Shown here: positions 34,166 to 45,340 of the stretch, in pieces
Numbering within the stretch: the first letter of the stretch is position 1
How the letters are laid out: each line of letters starts with the position of its first letter
Assembly (NCBI GenBank): GCA_025765615.1
Contig: JAIVFJ010000142.1
Coordinates: 1-64,000, forward strand
Direction of reading: 5' to 3'
DNA: 64,000 nucleotides
DNA from: Zopfochytrium polystomum
Lineage: Eukaryota; Chytridiomycota; Chytridiomycetes; Chytridiales; Chytridiaceae
The notes under the pieces: model-generated
Told to the model about the DNA's origin: nothing
The model's database searches: none
What the model saw: only the letters and a program-made list of their open reading frames with translations
Made by a program: the position numbers and the translations under genes

Positions 34166-35520
34166 ATGTCCTCGTCCCTTTCATCCAAGCCGCAGCAGTC
34201 GCAGCAGCAGCCGCCGTCATCATCCGCCAAAAGTGCACTTCCAACCACCTCGGACTTCAAGTCCAAAACGCGAAAGGTGAGTCGTGGACGAGAGAGCCGG
34301 GGATGATGAGGACGACCGGTGTTTCTCGACGTGTGGAGAGGCTGCCAAGTCGTCGTGGCAGTGCACTGTGTACCGATCTTATCTTCGCATCCAAAGATCA
34401 AGCGCTGACTGCAAACCCAATCGTATTAAATCTAGCGTGAGGTCGTCACAAAGTATGAACCAGAGGTCTTCCGCGACTCTCTTCTTGCTCTAGCGTTATG
34501 CGGAACCTTTGTTTGAATTCTTCTTTATCGGCGGTCTTGTCGGTGAGTTGTGGAACATGGATATGGTGAGACAAATTGATTCCTTTTGTCCCCCTGGTGG
34601 CCAGATAGTTGATGATGGGGCCCGATTGAACCCTTTCAGCATTTTTGCATGCGACGATAGCATCGCCCCCATCAAACAGCGAGTGGAAATTTCAAGTGCG
34701 TGATCTGTGTGGCAAACAACGTCTGGCTTTGGCTAACTTCCAAATGCGCGTTTGTGCAGCAAGCTCATTCGGGGATTCAAGTGTCTCCACCCCAAGCTCG
34801 AAGAGTCGCTTGCTCATTTGTTGCAGTACATCAACAAGTTTGGTGATAATTCGCACAAACTTTGCACTGCGGTCGGCCTTCAGATCTCCACACAAACGGT
34901 TGGACTGGGATCCCTGATTGACGTAACCAAGGACCATTTAGTGAAAGATGGCAAGTTCCAAGCTTTCATTGGACAACATACTAATCAGACACACAGGCGC
35001 ATCCCTGGAATTTCTCACTGGAGTCTTTCAGACGTACATCCACGAGCAGAACGTTGACTCCCTCTGCCAGTCTCTCCAAAAGAGTGGATTGGACGACCGC
35101 CTTCTGGAATTTTTCCCTCCGAAGAAGAGCCAGGAAGAATACCTCGCTCGACACTTTGAGGCCGAGGGTTCTTAAAGCCATTGTCGACTTCTACAAGAAG
35201 AAGCAAGCGTCATTGGTGAAGGCTGAGATCAAGCATCAGCTTTTGGAACTGCTTCAGGGCGAAATCAGCGCACGGTTCCGCCGCCGGATCATGAGGTTCG
35301 CGGGCCGCACGACCCCGTGTAGCTTGTAGATATGGGTAACCTCACCCCCGGTGAGGTAGCTCTTTCCTCGGCTATGCTGCAGCCTTCGGGGAGGAAAACG
35401 CGCTCAATCGCGAGTTTAGCGATATCTTTTAGGGACCTGCCGACGGCTCCATGGTCGCCGAGTTGGTCACCCAATCCATTGGAGCATTGGGCGGACTGGA
35501 AAGCTTTGCCGTCAACCCTG
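34166..35520 (+). pseudogene. eIF5-mimic protein (5MP/BZW) homolog, probably decayed
   Basis: Exon 1 (34166-34276) ends with the KTRK that precedes the HEAT-like domain in BZW proteins. Further exons at 34436-34493, 34494-34542, 34609-34699, 34760-34950 and from 34997 on read like the family, with KLIRGFKCLHPKLEESLAHLL, HLVKDGASLEFLTGVF and LDDRLLEFFPPKKSQEEYL. Introns are 159, 66, 60 and 46 bp. The last begins GCAAGT and ends ACAG, a GC-AG intron. About 24 family residues are missing and the frame changes at 34493. One extra base near 35172 shifts the frame after FEAEG. Only weak traces of the C-terminal W2 domain remain (VAELVTQSIGALGGLESFA near 35452). These proteins bind eIF2 and eIF3 and tune start-codon choice. 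Sequencing errors could mimic some lesions. Confidence 0.65.
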
Positions 35521-36551
35521 CGGCCGCCCTTGCTGCCACTGCCGCTGCGGCTGCTGCGGCCACTGTGTCGGTGCCAGCAGCTGTCAGCACGCCACCTCTC
35601 AGCAAAAAGGGGGGGTTCATCGACATATCGACAGGCATCAGCATCCACCGCCAACGGCTACGGCTTCTGACCAGCGGCAATGGACACCGCTGGCGTCACT
35701 TGCGATACGGATACGAATCGAATTCTCACCATTGATGTCCAACTTCTCAGCCGTAGGAAGTGGACTACAGAGGATTAGCGAGCTATTAGAACGGCGAGCG
35801 ATAGTTCGGTAAAAGTGAAATTTCTTTTTCTGGAAGTCGGGCGTCGAGAGCCTTGACAGGGGATTTCAAGTCGGGGGCAATGAGTGAGAGTGGGCCGGAT
35901 GGAGAGGGTTACGTGAGGCACGGCAAGGGCAGGAACGCATGAGGGAAACCATTGCGAGTACAGCGCGGGAGGAGTTCGTTGTCCTGATCAGAACCCACAA
36001 GCGGCGTTGGAGGAGCGGCGCCGCACCCTTGGGGATTCTGGAAAGGTCGAAGGAGGTCTCGGCGGGGACTGTGAACGGACCTTTGATCTGGATGTTGGTG
36101 GCACTTGAGGCATCCGGCGACGTCCGAAGAGGAGTCAATCACGCACGGCGTCGGGGCAACTGGGGCTGCCAAGGCCACCACGTACGGAGAAAAGAGTACA
36201 AGGGCCAATGAAAAGACCGGAGCCTGACGTGCAGGAAAAGCAGCATTGGGCCGTTAGGACGGGTTGTAGAGGGTTAGGGATGGCAACCCTGGAGTTTGAA
36301 AGATGCAGCTGGTTCGTTTTATTGTAAACTGATGGCAGGGTAAATGTCGAAGGACATTCTTCCGATTCTTTAAATACGTGAGCGTGGGCGCGGCAAATTG
36401 ATCGCTGCTGGGAAGTGTGCGTGGAGGATCAAATCAAGTCAAATGGTAATAAGTTTCCCAACTCCGAGTTCTAGAGAAGGACCAACTATCTGCTTGTCGA
36501 AAGGATAAGGTCGTCCATCCGATCTCCGCAGAAGGCAACTAATATCGTGGA
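35521..36551. other. No gene recognised
   Basis: An Ala-coding GC-rich tail of the preceding gene (to about 35730), then sequence with short open frames on both strands and no recognisable motif. Confidence 0.4.
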
Positions 36552-37058
36552 TCAGGGTAAGTTGCAGGGTAGTCCGCAGCGGCGGTCGCCAAACGCAAGG
36601 GACAGCCTGCTCGAAAGCGGGTAGAACGACGTTGAGACAATGGCCAGGGCATTGAACGCCCAAGTCACTTGTGAGTACGACGCGTTGAACGTCAGCAGCA
36701 TTGCGGAGAGCGCGGCAAAGACGCCGTCAAAGTTGACGATGAAGTAGGCCCACCAGGTGCTGTTAGGGGAAGTGGGGGAAGGGTGGTGGGGTTGGGGTAC
36801 GAGGGAGAGAAGAGCGTGTGAATTAGAGTGGGAAAAGGTGGACAGAAGAGCGCAAAGGCAAGATTGAAAAAAGCGTCACGCGAGCGCATGGGGGAGGCTT
36901 CAGCTGTGTGAACGGAATTGTGGGCATCATTTGGAGGGTAGGGGTGAGAAGGAGCAGGAAGGAAGCCGCACCTTGCCACCAGCAGCCACAGGCTCCAACC
37001 TCGGCGGACGATGGGGATTCGTCGTGAAGGAAAATCAGAAAAGGAGAAAAAAACGAGG

Positions 37059-37089
<31 letters not shown>

Positions 37090-37248
37090 AGATGAGGAAC
37101 GAGAGGTAAAGTCGCTGAACGCGAAACCACGAAAAGGGGGCAAGAACCAGGACACGCGTTTTGTTTCGGTCACGTCGTCCAGCACCGCCCCATCCGCGCT
37201 GTCTGCCGGTTCGCGAGCACAGCAGCGGCGGGAGGAGTCGCAGCGTTT
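36552..37248 (-). CDS. Partial gene for a multi-pass membrane protein
   Basis: On the minus strand an exon ending at 36972 (reading RRGWSLWLLVA) joins across a 212-bp GT-AG intron (36971-36760) to an exon 36759-36552 that starts STWWAYFIVNFDGVF and continues as hydrophobic helices to a stop at 36552. The splice keeps the frame. Further upstream, beyond a T-rich tract (a run of about 28 A on the plus strand near 37060-37087), a coding-like stretch reading EPADSADGAVLDDVTETK near 37150-37210 may be an earlier exon. It stops at the edge of the mariner-like repeat (37249), so the 5' end may have been cut off. Family not recognised. Confidence 0.4.
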
Positions 37249-38477
37249 CGCACACGTGGCATACCAGCTAACTTTGGCCAGGCCTCCCACATCTGCAAAG
37301 GCAGCTGAATTCTGGTGCTTTGGGGCTAACTGCACCCAACTTAGCTGCATCCAAAAAGAGAAGATCTATTTTCAGCTTTTTGGGATGGCAGCCTTGCCCA
37401 AAATGAAGAAAAAGAAAAAGAAAAAAGTCCTGCAAAACCCAAGAACCTCTCAAGTTTAGTAAGTGGTTTTCAGAGGGCAAGGAAGCCTTGGAGATCGCAG
37501 GGGTTAGAGTTCCACATACAGACCTTGCCTGGCCTCCCAGTTTCAAAGTTTGCCTCATCTATCCAAATAACCTTGGCCCAACCTTTGAGAGTCCAGTCCT
37601 TATGCTTGCAACCATTTGAAGACAAGAAAGACCTCTTCTCTGAGACGCAGCTATGAATTACAAGCTGGTGCAGTGCTTCCAAATGGTTCCTGTTGTAACA
37701 AGGGAAGATTGACGTGAGTTCACGATGTCTCCAACAAATTGTCGCTTCAAATTGTCACTATTGTTACAGGACATCTCAGAGCCTTGCGTTGCTCAAGCAA
37801 AATATTGTAGATTATGGGCTGTAGACTGAGAGCATTTTTGGGCATTCACTGCATGAAAGATCCACCAGGCTCCCTGACTTGTCAAAACAGGGTATGGTAA
37901 TTTGGGCCATTGATTTCTGGATGGTAACAAAGTGGCTGATCTTGCCAATGCTCTATTCCTTTGCATGTAAGTGGACAACTGTCTTGCATGTGGCAGCATT
38001 GTGTTTTGTGTGATTCTGCTTCTCAGTGCTGAATTTGGAGGTGATCTGAGAGATGGAGGCACCACGTTACAGGACAATGGCACAGTGACAGTGGTGGGAG
38101 GCTGCTTTGACAAGATGTATGAGACTTGGTTCAGCCAATTGGGAGATTATGGAAAAGTGTTTTCCCACTGTGGAGAGAGAGCGTGTGTGCAAAAGGAGAC
38201 AGACCCTCCTTTCTTTTTGGCACATCTCTCTGCCTGGCCTTTGTCAGATGCACTGATAAACTCAGCTTTTCATAAAGTCTTCTGTCATCACCAGTGGTTT
38301 AATTATATCACCAATCCGCGCATTGCAAGGAGGACAAAGCAATTTTTCTTCCTGTTTTTCGTAACAACACACTGGCCAAAATCACTAGCACAGGCCAGGG
38401 TTGGTATCATCCCTCTGTCAGCCTCCAGACACAAACTGGCAACATAATTGGTGTCTTCCACCACCGCTACTACATGG
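37249..38477 (-). mobile_element. Degenerate Tc1/mariner-like element, long copy
   Basis: 1229 bp, inverted relative to 23318-24180. The minus strand at 37470-37682 reads WTLKGWAKVIWIDEANFETGRP before ending in VCMWN. The W-x2-VIW-x-DE pattern is the first catalytic Asp region of Tc1/mariner transposases. Frames elsewhere are broken and no terminal inverted repeats were identified. Confidence 0.5.
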
Positions 38478-39389
38478 TGGAATAGAAACCACCGTTTCCT
38501 CGGCCACAACGACATGCTGGCTGTAGGGCTGCAAAGACCCATAGACCCCTCACTTTTGGAATGGCCAAGAACTGAAACACTTCTGTGGGAGAAGTGCAAA
38601 GTCCAGATGCCCAGCTACCATGATGCAATGCCTCCTACAGTGGTATGAGAAGACAGGGCTTTTTTCTCTCTTTCTGTTGATGATTTTTACTTATTTTTCA
38701 ATTAGTATTTTCCTTTGTTTTTGGCTGTTTTTCTTGTTTTATCTTTATTTAATTGTTTGTTTGTGGTTGTCTCTCTGTGTGTCTTTCTTTCTTTCTGTGG
38801 CTGTGGTGACTGTCTTCTTACCTGCACCAATCATTTCTTGCCAGTTCCTCCAACCCCCTCCACCCTGGCTCTGGTGGCTGTCGGCCAAGAAACAGCCCTG
38901 TGATTCTCTAAGCTGTCTCTCTTTGTTTGCTGGCTCAAAAAGACCCATTTTGGTGAATCACTCTTCTATTCTCCTCTTTGTTGTTTTACTGATTGTTTTG
39001 TTGTTTTGTACGTGTTTTCCCTCCTGTTTCCTCTCCTCCCTATGATTCCAACCTCTCCTATTGAAACTGCTGCCCCACCTTTTTGTTGACTGTTATAACC
39101 TGTGCCTGAAGTGCCTCGCCTGCCTTTTTCTTCCTAACTGTGTATGAGCTGGGGGTTGCAGTCCCCTGGTGTGTGACAGGAGGGTTGGTTCCTCTTGGCC
39201 ATCATGGCAGTGTGCTGGGTTCAATCCCCAGTGCACCTCACCATTCTGCATGCTGGGTTTAACCCTAACTTTTCAACAGGATTTATTCCGAAGGAAAGGG
39301 TTTTAACCCTAACCCATTTGGGTTGGACTCTTCCTCTCAGTTAATGCTTGTGATGTCATGGTGCCACAATTCTGTGTGGGAGTGGGTTT
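38478..39389. other. Intergenic, telomere-like motif
   Basis: T-rich sequence without a gene. TTAACCCTAAC occurs near 39259 and TTTTAACCCTAACCC near 39302, two short matches to the TTAGGG telomere unit. Confidence 0.4.
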
Positions 39390-39697
39390 TGTCAGGAACA
39401 GGGCAGGACAGGACAAGGCAGACAAGGAACTGAGAGGAGTGATGATTGTATTGGAAACAATAATTCACTTGAGGGATGGGACAGGTCCCCCATCCCCCTT
39501 TTATACCTTTTGAGAGTCTTCCTTGTCAAGTCTCAAAGAAAGTTCCAGAAAGAGCAATTCGTAATACAATGATACCAATGATACCAATGACAACAAGACA
39601 AGTCAGGAAAGCAAAGAAGGTTCCAGAAGGTTCCAGAAGGTTCCATGAAGGAATGTTCTAGAAGGTTCCAGAGGTTTCCAGAGGGTGATTCATAACA
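39390..39697 (-). mobile_element. Solo LTR of the chromovirus family
   Basis: 308 bp with family LTR ends and a perfect 5-bp duplication GGTTT (39385-39389 and 39698-39702). It is about 45 bp shorter than the LTRs of A and B because it has fewer heat-shock-element units. A product of LTR-LTR recombination. Confidence 0.93.
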
Positions 39698-39711
39698 GGT
39701 TTTAACCTTCC

Positions 39712-39932
39712 TTGCTTCTAAGAAAGGGGATTCCTCTGTCTCGGTGAGGCAGATGTCTGTGTTCCAGTAGGATGGAGTAAGAAGAGTCCCACTATCTCCC
39801 ACCCTGGCCCTCCCCTTGGATTGAGTTGGAACCAATCTTGGGAGTGAGACAAGATGTGTCTGGTTCTGTTAAGCGGAAAGCAGTTCTGGTTTAATCCAAC
39901 AGGCACCTCTGCACACAAACTGTTCCTTGTGT
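39712..39932 (-). repeat. Dispersed repeat, copy 2
   Basis: Reverse complement of 13969-14187, imperfect. No coding signal. Confidence 0.6.
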
Positions 39933-40405
39933 TTGCCCTTTGTGTCCAACCCCCTCGAACTTAGGGCTTGTCTTTGGCAGTGAGAGGGAGATGGTGCTCC
40001 AAGGTGGTGGCTCCAACAGGTTGGGACCTAGCCACTTGGCTGCTCTTTTGAAGAGTTTATTTCTGTTTGATGATGGGCTTTAGTAGACTCCAAATACATT
40101 CTCCTGTCATGCTTTTCATTGGATAGGATTAGGTCATTGCTCTATTTCCACCTTCAGCCCAGGGTGAGGAGATTCGGAGAGCATGTCAGCAGGTTGCCGC
40201 CTTCTTAGCTCACCTTGGCAGAACGTAGGATACTGCTGTGATAAGGTCGTCGGTGTGATTCCTGCAGAAGACACTATGATTGCGCTGGTCAACCTGCCAC
40301 CCACAACTTCATGCACTACTATGGCAATGACTGCAACAGAGGAGTCAAGGAAGCTGGTTTTGCGACACTCGGTCCTCGATAACCCAGGAACTGCTTTCCT
40401 TCTTC
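39933..40405. other. Repeat-derived intergenic DNA
   Basis: 40085-40184 matches 22941-23079. The rest holds no recognisable gene. Confidence 0.45.
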
Positions 40406-40486
40406 GACAACGGCAGGACTCGAATCTGCGGACAGAAATTGTAACAGATTACTAGTCTGTCACCTTGACCACTCAGCCACATTGTC
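40406..40486 (-). tRNA. Ser-type tRNA body with anticodon AGT (Thr)
   Basis: An 81-nt class II cloverleaf. Acceptor GACAATG pairs fully with CGTTGTC, the D-arm and long variable arm (ACA/TGT stem) match eukaryotic tRNA-Ser, and the T-arm is close to tRNA-Ser. Anticodon stem ACAGA/TCTGT holds loop CTAGTAA, so the anticodon is AGT, which reads Thr codons. The usual tRNA-Ser(GCT) loop would be CTGCTAA. The T-stem has an A-C mismatch at 53-61, which also alters the B box. It may be a pseudogene or a mistranslating tRNA. Confidence 0.8.
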
Positions 40487-41388
40487 TGTCCCACATATCA
40501 TTTGGGCCACTTTCAGTTGGTACTTACAAGCGCCACTTGCATACAGCTCCAAACCTGGATGTGCAGCAGCAGCCTGATATTGCACTGAACCACAGACAAC
40601 TTCAGTCTCTGGCTTTGGCTTGCCAATGGCCCAACACAAAATTTGAATCATTCCAAAAGGTGATTCACCTGGTTTGTTTTCATGAAAAGAAATGGCGCCA
40701 ATTTGGAAAGCACCAGCTTGCCTGAGTGTGTTTGTGCTTTTTGTCAGTTTGGGAATTTTAAGTGGCAGAGGAGAAAGGGGTGTCCAAAAAGTTGAGCTCA
40801 TAGAGAGCGTCCCTGTCAGGGTTAAGGAGGATTTCTGTTGCTGCATCACTGCTGCTTTGTCATTGCATTTGCGACAACATCCTGCAAGATTTCCACCACA
40901 CGTAGTGCTGCTTCCCCACACCCAGCCGTCAAGCCCCACATTTTGTCTCGACCTGTTCTCAACAGGGATTGTCCTGAGCGCCACAGGAAGAGTAGAGTAG
41001 GAGATTCTCACACCCATGCCAGAGAGTACATGCAACAGGTCCAGATGAGCCTGATTCAGAGGTGGCTTTACATTTCGTGCTTCTAGAGCAGGCGCCTGAG
41101 TAAGGATCCATGGGGCGTGCCTGGTGACATAATGCAGAGGCGGGGAGGTTGTGTCATTGACAGGGTCTGAAAATTTGCGCCAACAATCATTTTTCCTTCT
41201 TCTTCATTCATGTTGACTGGCTTGTGTGATGGAGCATTCAATTTCTAACAAAATCAGATCCTAGTAAAAAGCACAGGAACAATTTGAAGTGATTTAGCAG
41301 AAAAGCAGCCAAGTGAAAGCCAAGCCAGTCCAGGAGTCTGGGCCAGGAAGTGGAACCTCTGTTCAGCAAGTGAAATCCAGCTGATGGC
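40487..41388. other. Intergenic, no gene recognised
   Basis: A minus-strand open frame of 191 codons (40460-41035) overlaps the tRNA and shows no domain, so I do not call it. Otherwise CpG-poor sequence. Confidence 0.4.
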
Positions 41389-41459
41389 TCCCAGTCGGGA
41401 AATCGAACCCTGATCGCTGCCGTGAAAGGGCGGAATCTTGACCATTAGTCGATCTGGGA
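41389..41459 (-). tRNA. tRNA-Glu(TTC)
   Basis: 71 nt. Loop CCTTTCA gives anticodon TTC. Acceptor TCCCAGA/ACTGGGA has one mismatch at position 7, and the T-stem has an A-C mismatch. Possibly decaying. Confidence 0.65.
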
Positions 41460-41590
41460 ATGGCAAAAGCTAACAAAACTTGCATGGTGATTGCGTGGCA
41501 TGAGGAGAATCCTCCAGCCATGTTCCACTAAAACAAGTGAGGAAATGGCAGGCACACAAAAACACATAAAGTGCACCCACTGGTGCGATG

Positions 41591-41703
41591 GCTCTGGTGG
41601 CTTAGTTGGTTAAAGCGTCGGTCTCATACATGACACACCTGATTGCACAGGTGCTCCTCTACACAGTCATCCGAAGGTCGTGAGTTCGACTCTCACCCAG
41701 AGC
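41591..41703 (+). tRNA. Elongator tRNA-Met(CAT) with 40-nt intron
   Basis: Acceptor GCTCTGG/CCAGAGC is fully paired and T-arm GTGAG-TTCGACT-CTCAC is intact. The anticodon arm is TCGGT-CTCATA before the intron and ATCCGA after it, the conserved tRNA-Met arm. The 40-nt insert sits between positions 37 and 38. Confidence 0.9.
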
Positions 41704-41780
41704 ACCCCATTCCCTTCCACTGGCTGGTTGGAGCACTTTCTCCTTCAAAGGAGAAATGGCAATTCTGAACAGACATATGG

Positions 41781-41849
41781 CGGGAAGATTGTTCTCCCCC
41801 GGGTCTACCCCGTGACAGGGGGTGATACTAGCCACTATACTAACTGGGA
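41781..41849 (-). pseudogene. tRNA-Asp(GTC) pseudogene
   Basis: The minus strand reads TCCCAGTTAGTATAGTGGCT, then an anticodon arm with loop CTGTCAC (GTC), as in tRNA-Asp. The T-arm is expanded by several bases and the 3' acceptor strand does not pair with the 5' side. Confidence 0.7.
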
Positions 41850-42496
41850 AGGCTATGTTGTGGGCACAAATACTTACAATGAGGTCTCTAGAGTTCCTAA
41901 CAGTTGAAGATACTGATGCCAATGCTCCACTTTAAGGCATGTTGAAACTCACTTCCTGATTGGGTGGTTTGACTTTTCATGTGCAGTCTTTTTACATGAC
42001 AATTCCTAGCTGTTGAGGGGGTTTTTCCACCTGACAAAAGATTTGTTGTCCTGCCACTTGTGATTCCTTGTCCGTGCAACATTTGGAGGCTCTTGCAGGT
42101 GTGTGTGTGTGTGTGTGTGTGTTTGTGTGGAACGACAGCATGCAAATTCCTCAGCACAAACTGACTTCTTATGGAAACTGTGTGTCCTGCTGTGCCTGTT
42201 CCAGGAAATTTGCCCAGCAATTCTGTATGAAGTTTGAAACTGTGCATCAGCCACACTCCTTTCACTTTCATTGAAAAGGCAGTTTTCCATAGCAATTTTT
42301 GTGCAGAACATTTTGAAGGCATTTCTCATCTTCCCCTCTCCCCCTGCCCCCCATTTTGCCAAGAGGTGCAGTTCTGGCACTCGGCCTCTTTATCTGCGTG
42401 ATGGTTACGAATAGGACGCACCAGCTCCTGCCAAGCGAGACACAGGCTTCACAGCAAGTTTTGTTGTTAGTACCAGGGGATCCCTGCACCGCTATT
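41850..42496. other. Intergenic with (GT)n tract
   Basis: About 11 GT repeats at 42100-42122. No gene recognised. Confidence 0.45.
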
Positions 42497-42567
42497 GGGG
42501 GTATATATCAGTGGTAGATAGCTCGCTTCGCATGCGAGATGCCCAGGGTTCAATCCCCTGTGCCTCC
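42497..42567 (+). tRNA. tRNA-Ala(CGC)
   Basis: 71 nt. Acceptor GGGGGTA/TGCCTCC, anticodon stem CTCGC/GCGAG with loop TTCGCAT (anticodon CGC), T-arm CAGGG-TTCAATC-CCCTG. Confidence 0.85.
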
Positions 42568-43935
42568 ACAGTATTGTTGGAATGTATGTCACTGCCACTC
42601 TGGCTGACCAATCTGACAAGAGGAGCTGTTGAGCGATGCACTCACAAAGCCTGTCTTCCAAACAGTCTCCCTGACTGGAAGATGCACATCCAAGAAAACT
42701 GCTAAGAATTTCTAAAAGGAGTGACAAGGGCCACTTGGCTGCAGCCACACCAAAATAACCAGCAAGCACAAACAAAAACCCACTTGCACACCAAGAACAG
42801 CAGCATCTGCACAAAAAAGCAGCAGATAAAGTGCAGGACATCGAAATCAAGCAAATTAAATTTGGATTTTCTCGTTTGCCCATAATATCTTTTTTCCTGC
42901 TAAGGCAACCCCCCCAATTTCCCAAGTCCATTCGCTTCTCCTGCAAATCAGTATGAGATTCTTGGGAATCTCACACAAGGTGTCAGTCATAGTTTAGGTT
43001 CTTCAGCTCTTACTCTACGCTGATTCAGTACAGCACATTTTATAGTTTTACATGAAAATATGACCCCATCAGAAAGAGGAATCGATTCCGGTTGTTTTTC
43101 TCATTTTTCATAATTTTTTTCCACTATGTCCTAGTTCTTAGTGCAATTAGAAACATCATCTTTGTGATAATGAAATAGAGCTTTCTGGCTCCTTGATTAA
43201 AAACAGGTCTATGCAGCCTGGGAGCCCCTCTTGATAATAGGTGTACATAATCATGTAAATGCTTCTTATCACTTATCTTTTCTTCCTTGTCAGTCATTTT
43301 CATTCTTCTTTTCTTTCGATAAATAGCTGCCCTTGGAGAAGCAGCCTCATTAATCTCAACTATCTTTACAAATGTAACCTCAACCTTCAATGAATGCCAT
43401 CTCTAAGAATTTAGATTTGTATTAGTACTCTGATTTTTGTTTTATTCCCTTCTTTGTAAGGAAGCCTGTGTGGGCCTCTCCAATGTCGCCGTCGCAGGCT
43501 TGATACTGAGTCACAGGAGTTGTTTCTTGTAGTGAGGAGGGTTCAGGGAGAACCTCTGACTGTCTGCGAGATGTGTGTTGACTGAGAACACGTCATCCTG
43601 CAACACAAACGTAGATAGAACACCGCTGTCATTGACGATGATGGGTTTAGCCTTTGATGCTGTGCAGATGACTCAATCAATTCAATCCTTTGCTCAGGAT
43701 GATGCCATGATTGCCTCTCTCATAGGCAAGTACCTGTAGCAATGGTGCCAGGCAGAGCAGTGTCCCACTTCTCCACCTGCAGGCTGCAGCCTGCTTTCCC
43801 TCAAGCACTTGCAGACAGCAACCTGGCACTGCAGCAGGTGTCAGGAGGGAGGTTTGCAGCGCACAGCTACAAACTCAAAGGAATAGGTGCCACTGACATG
43901 TCAGGCCTTCAGCTCAGTCTGCTTCTTTACCTTCA
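42568..43935. other. Repeat-compartment DNA, no gene recognised
   Basis: AT-rich, CpG-poor. Open frames are short and featureless. Confidence 0.4.
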
Positions 43936-44290
43936 TGTGTTTGTGGGTGGTCCTTCTCCCCAACTTGGAGAGAAAGAGAAAAACCTCTGTTATGAATAAT
44001 TGATACATAATGATGATATGCACGCTGTTATAGTTGCTAGGCAAGTGTGACCAGCACAGGTTAAAAACCTCTCCTTATCTGCTTTGAGCAGAGGAGGAGG
44101 AAAACTGTTAACACTGGTTTCCGTTCCACTTAATACTCGAAGTATTTGTCAACTGCACAAGCCAGCGCCCAGGTCTGCATTGGCAGTGGCTCGCTCTCCC
44201 ATGGGCATTGTGAGAACAATAACTGACAGTCACAATAGGTTCGGGTCTGTCTTGTGCCTCTTGCTGCTAACCAGTCAGTTCTGCCTAACA
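43936..44290 (+). repeat. Solo-LTR-like repeat family 2
   Basis: Matches 45341-45752 but lacks the first 60 or so bases. Ends CCTAACA. Confidence 0.55.
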
Positions 44291-44522
44291 CTCAGAGCAG
44301 AACTGCAGAGCTGCTGACTGTCCTGGCAAAGTTCATCACCTATTGAAACATTGCTAGGCAAGTGTCTCTTAGAACGCAGACAGCACCGGAGGGCCAGAGT
44401 GCATAGCAAACGCTGGCACCGCCTTAGAAGCCTCACTCAGCTTTTCCCAACCGCTGGCCAAGATGGGTGTGCAGCCCAAAGGCAAAAGGTGTTTTGTTTG
44501 GCAAGACTATTAGCTTAAAATA

Positions 44523-44603
44523 GGGTAGATGGCCGAGCGGTCCAAGGCGCTACGATCAGGTCGTAGTCTCGAGAGGGGCGTGGGTTCGAATCCCACTCTG
44601 CTC
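44523..44603 (+). tRNA. tRNA-Leu(CAG)
   Basis: An 81-nt class II cloverleaf. Acceptor GGGTAGA/TCTGCTC, anticodon stem CTACG/CGTAG with loop ATCAGGT (anticodon CAG), T-arm GTGGG-TTCGAAT-CCCAC. Confidence 0.92.
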
Positions 44604-45340
44604 ATTCCTCTTTCTGTTAATGCGATATCCTGAAAACCTTGGTGAGTGACCCACTTGCAAAGTTGAAATCAACACTCCTGTCAGTGACTGGACAGCTGAC
44701 AGACCTGCCAATACAAAGATATCACTAGTTTGTCACCTTTTTGTTATTTCTGGCAATTTTTCAGCCGACAGTCTCTGAACCTGTCTCACTCACCAAAATT
44801 TTCAGGATGTCTCTGTAAATAATTTTGCCCTCATGTCTCTGTTGGGTGTCACCATTGGTGTCAAGCCACTTCAGATCAAAAAGTCTGCGCAATTGGAGCC
44901 ACACAGTCCCATTTTCTCAAGGGATCACCTGCCCATCAATCCCTCCCCCACCTCCCAATTGCGCTGCAGACACTTAATCCACTGTGCTTTGCCTTCATTT
45001 GAAGGCTTTTGTAAGTTTATTACTTATGGTGCCACTGTGTTGTCTGTCACACCCTGGAGCCTGATGTAGAACCAGTGGGCTTGTTTGTCTGTCATGTCCA
45101 CAAACGCAGCACTGCAGACATTTGCGGTTTCACACCACATTTCTCGCTGAGCTCAAACTGTACCATTTTGCCTCAAGGTTTCTGGCCTTCCACAACCAGC
45201 TGCAATCTTTGAATCCAAAATTGTCTGCTGGACCAGCCCTTTCCCAGTCGCCAGGGACTGTTCCAGCGTGAGATCTTTGGTCGAATCCAGCTATAGAGTC
45301 GACCAGAGGGGAACTACAGCATAGATCCAACTATCGAAAT
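44604..45340. other. Intergenic, no gene recognised
   Basis: CpG-poor with short open frames only. Confidence 0.4.

Noticed and set aside
33724..34440. 238-codon plus-strand open frame
   Set aside because: Overlaps exon 1 and intron 1 of the 5MP-like gene in another frame and has no recognisable feature.
39175..39245. tRNA-like segment with T-arm CTGGG-TTCAATC-CCCAG
   Set aside because: An acceptor-like pairing can be drawn, but no anticodon stem-loop of normal size forms. At most an old remnant.
40460..41035. 191-codon minus-strand open frame
   Set aside because: Runs through the Ser-type tRNA, with CpG-poor composition and no motif.
45245..45325. tRNA-like segment on the minus strand with acceptor-like GGATCT/AGATCT
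   Set aside because: The T-loop and anticodon arm do not fold. The pairing comes from a local GGTCGA...TCGACC palindrome.
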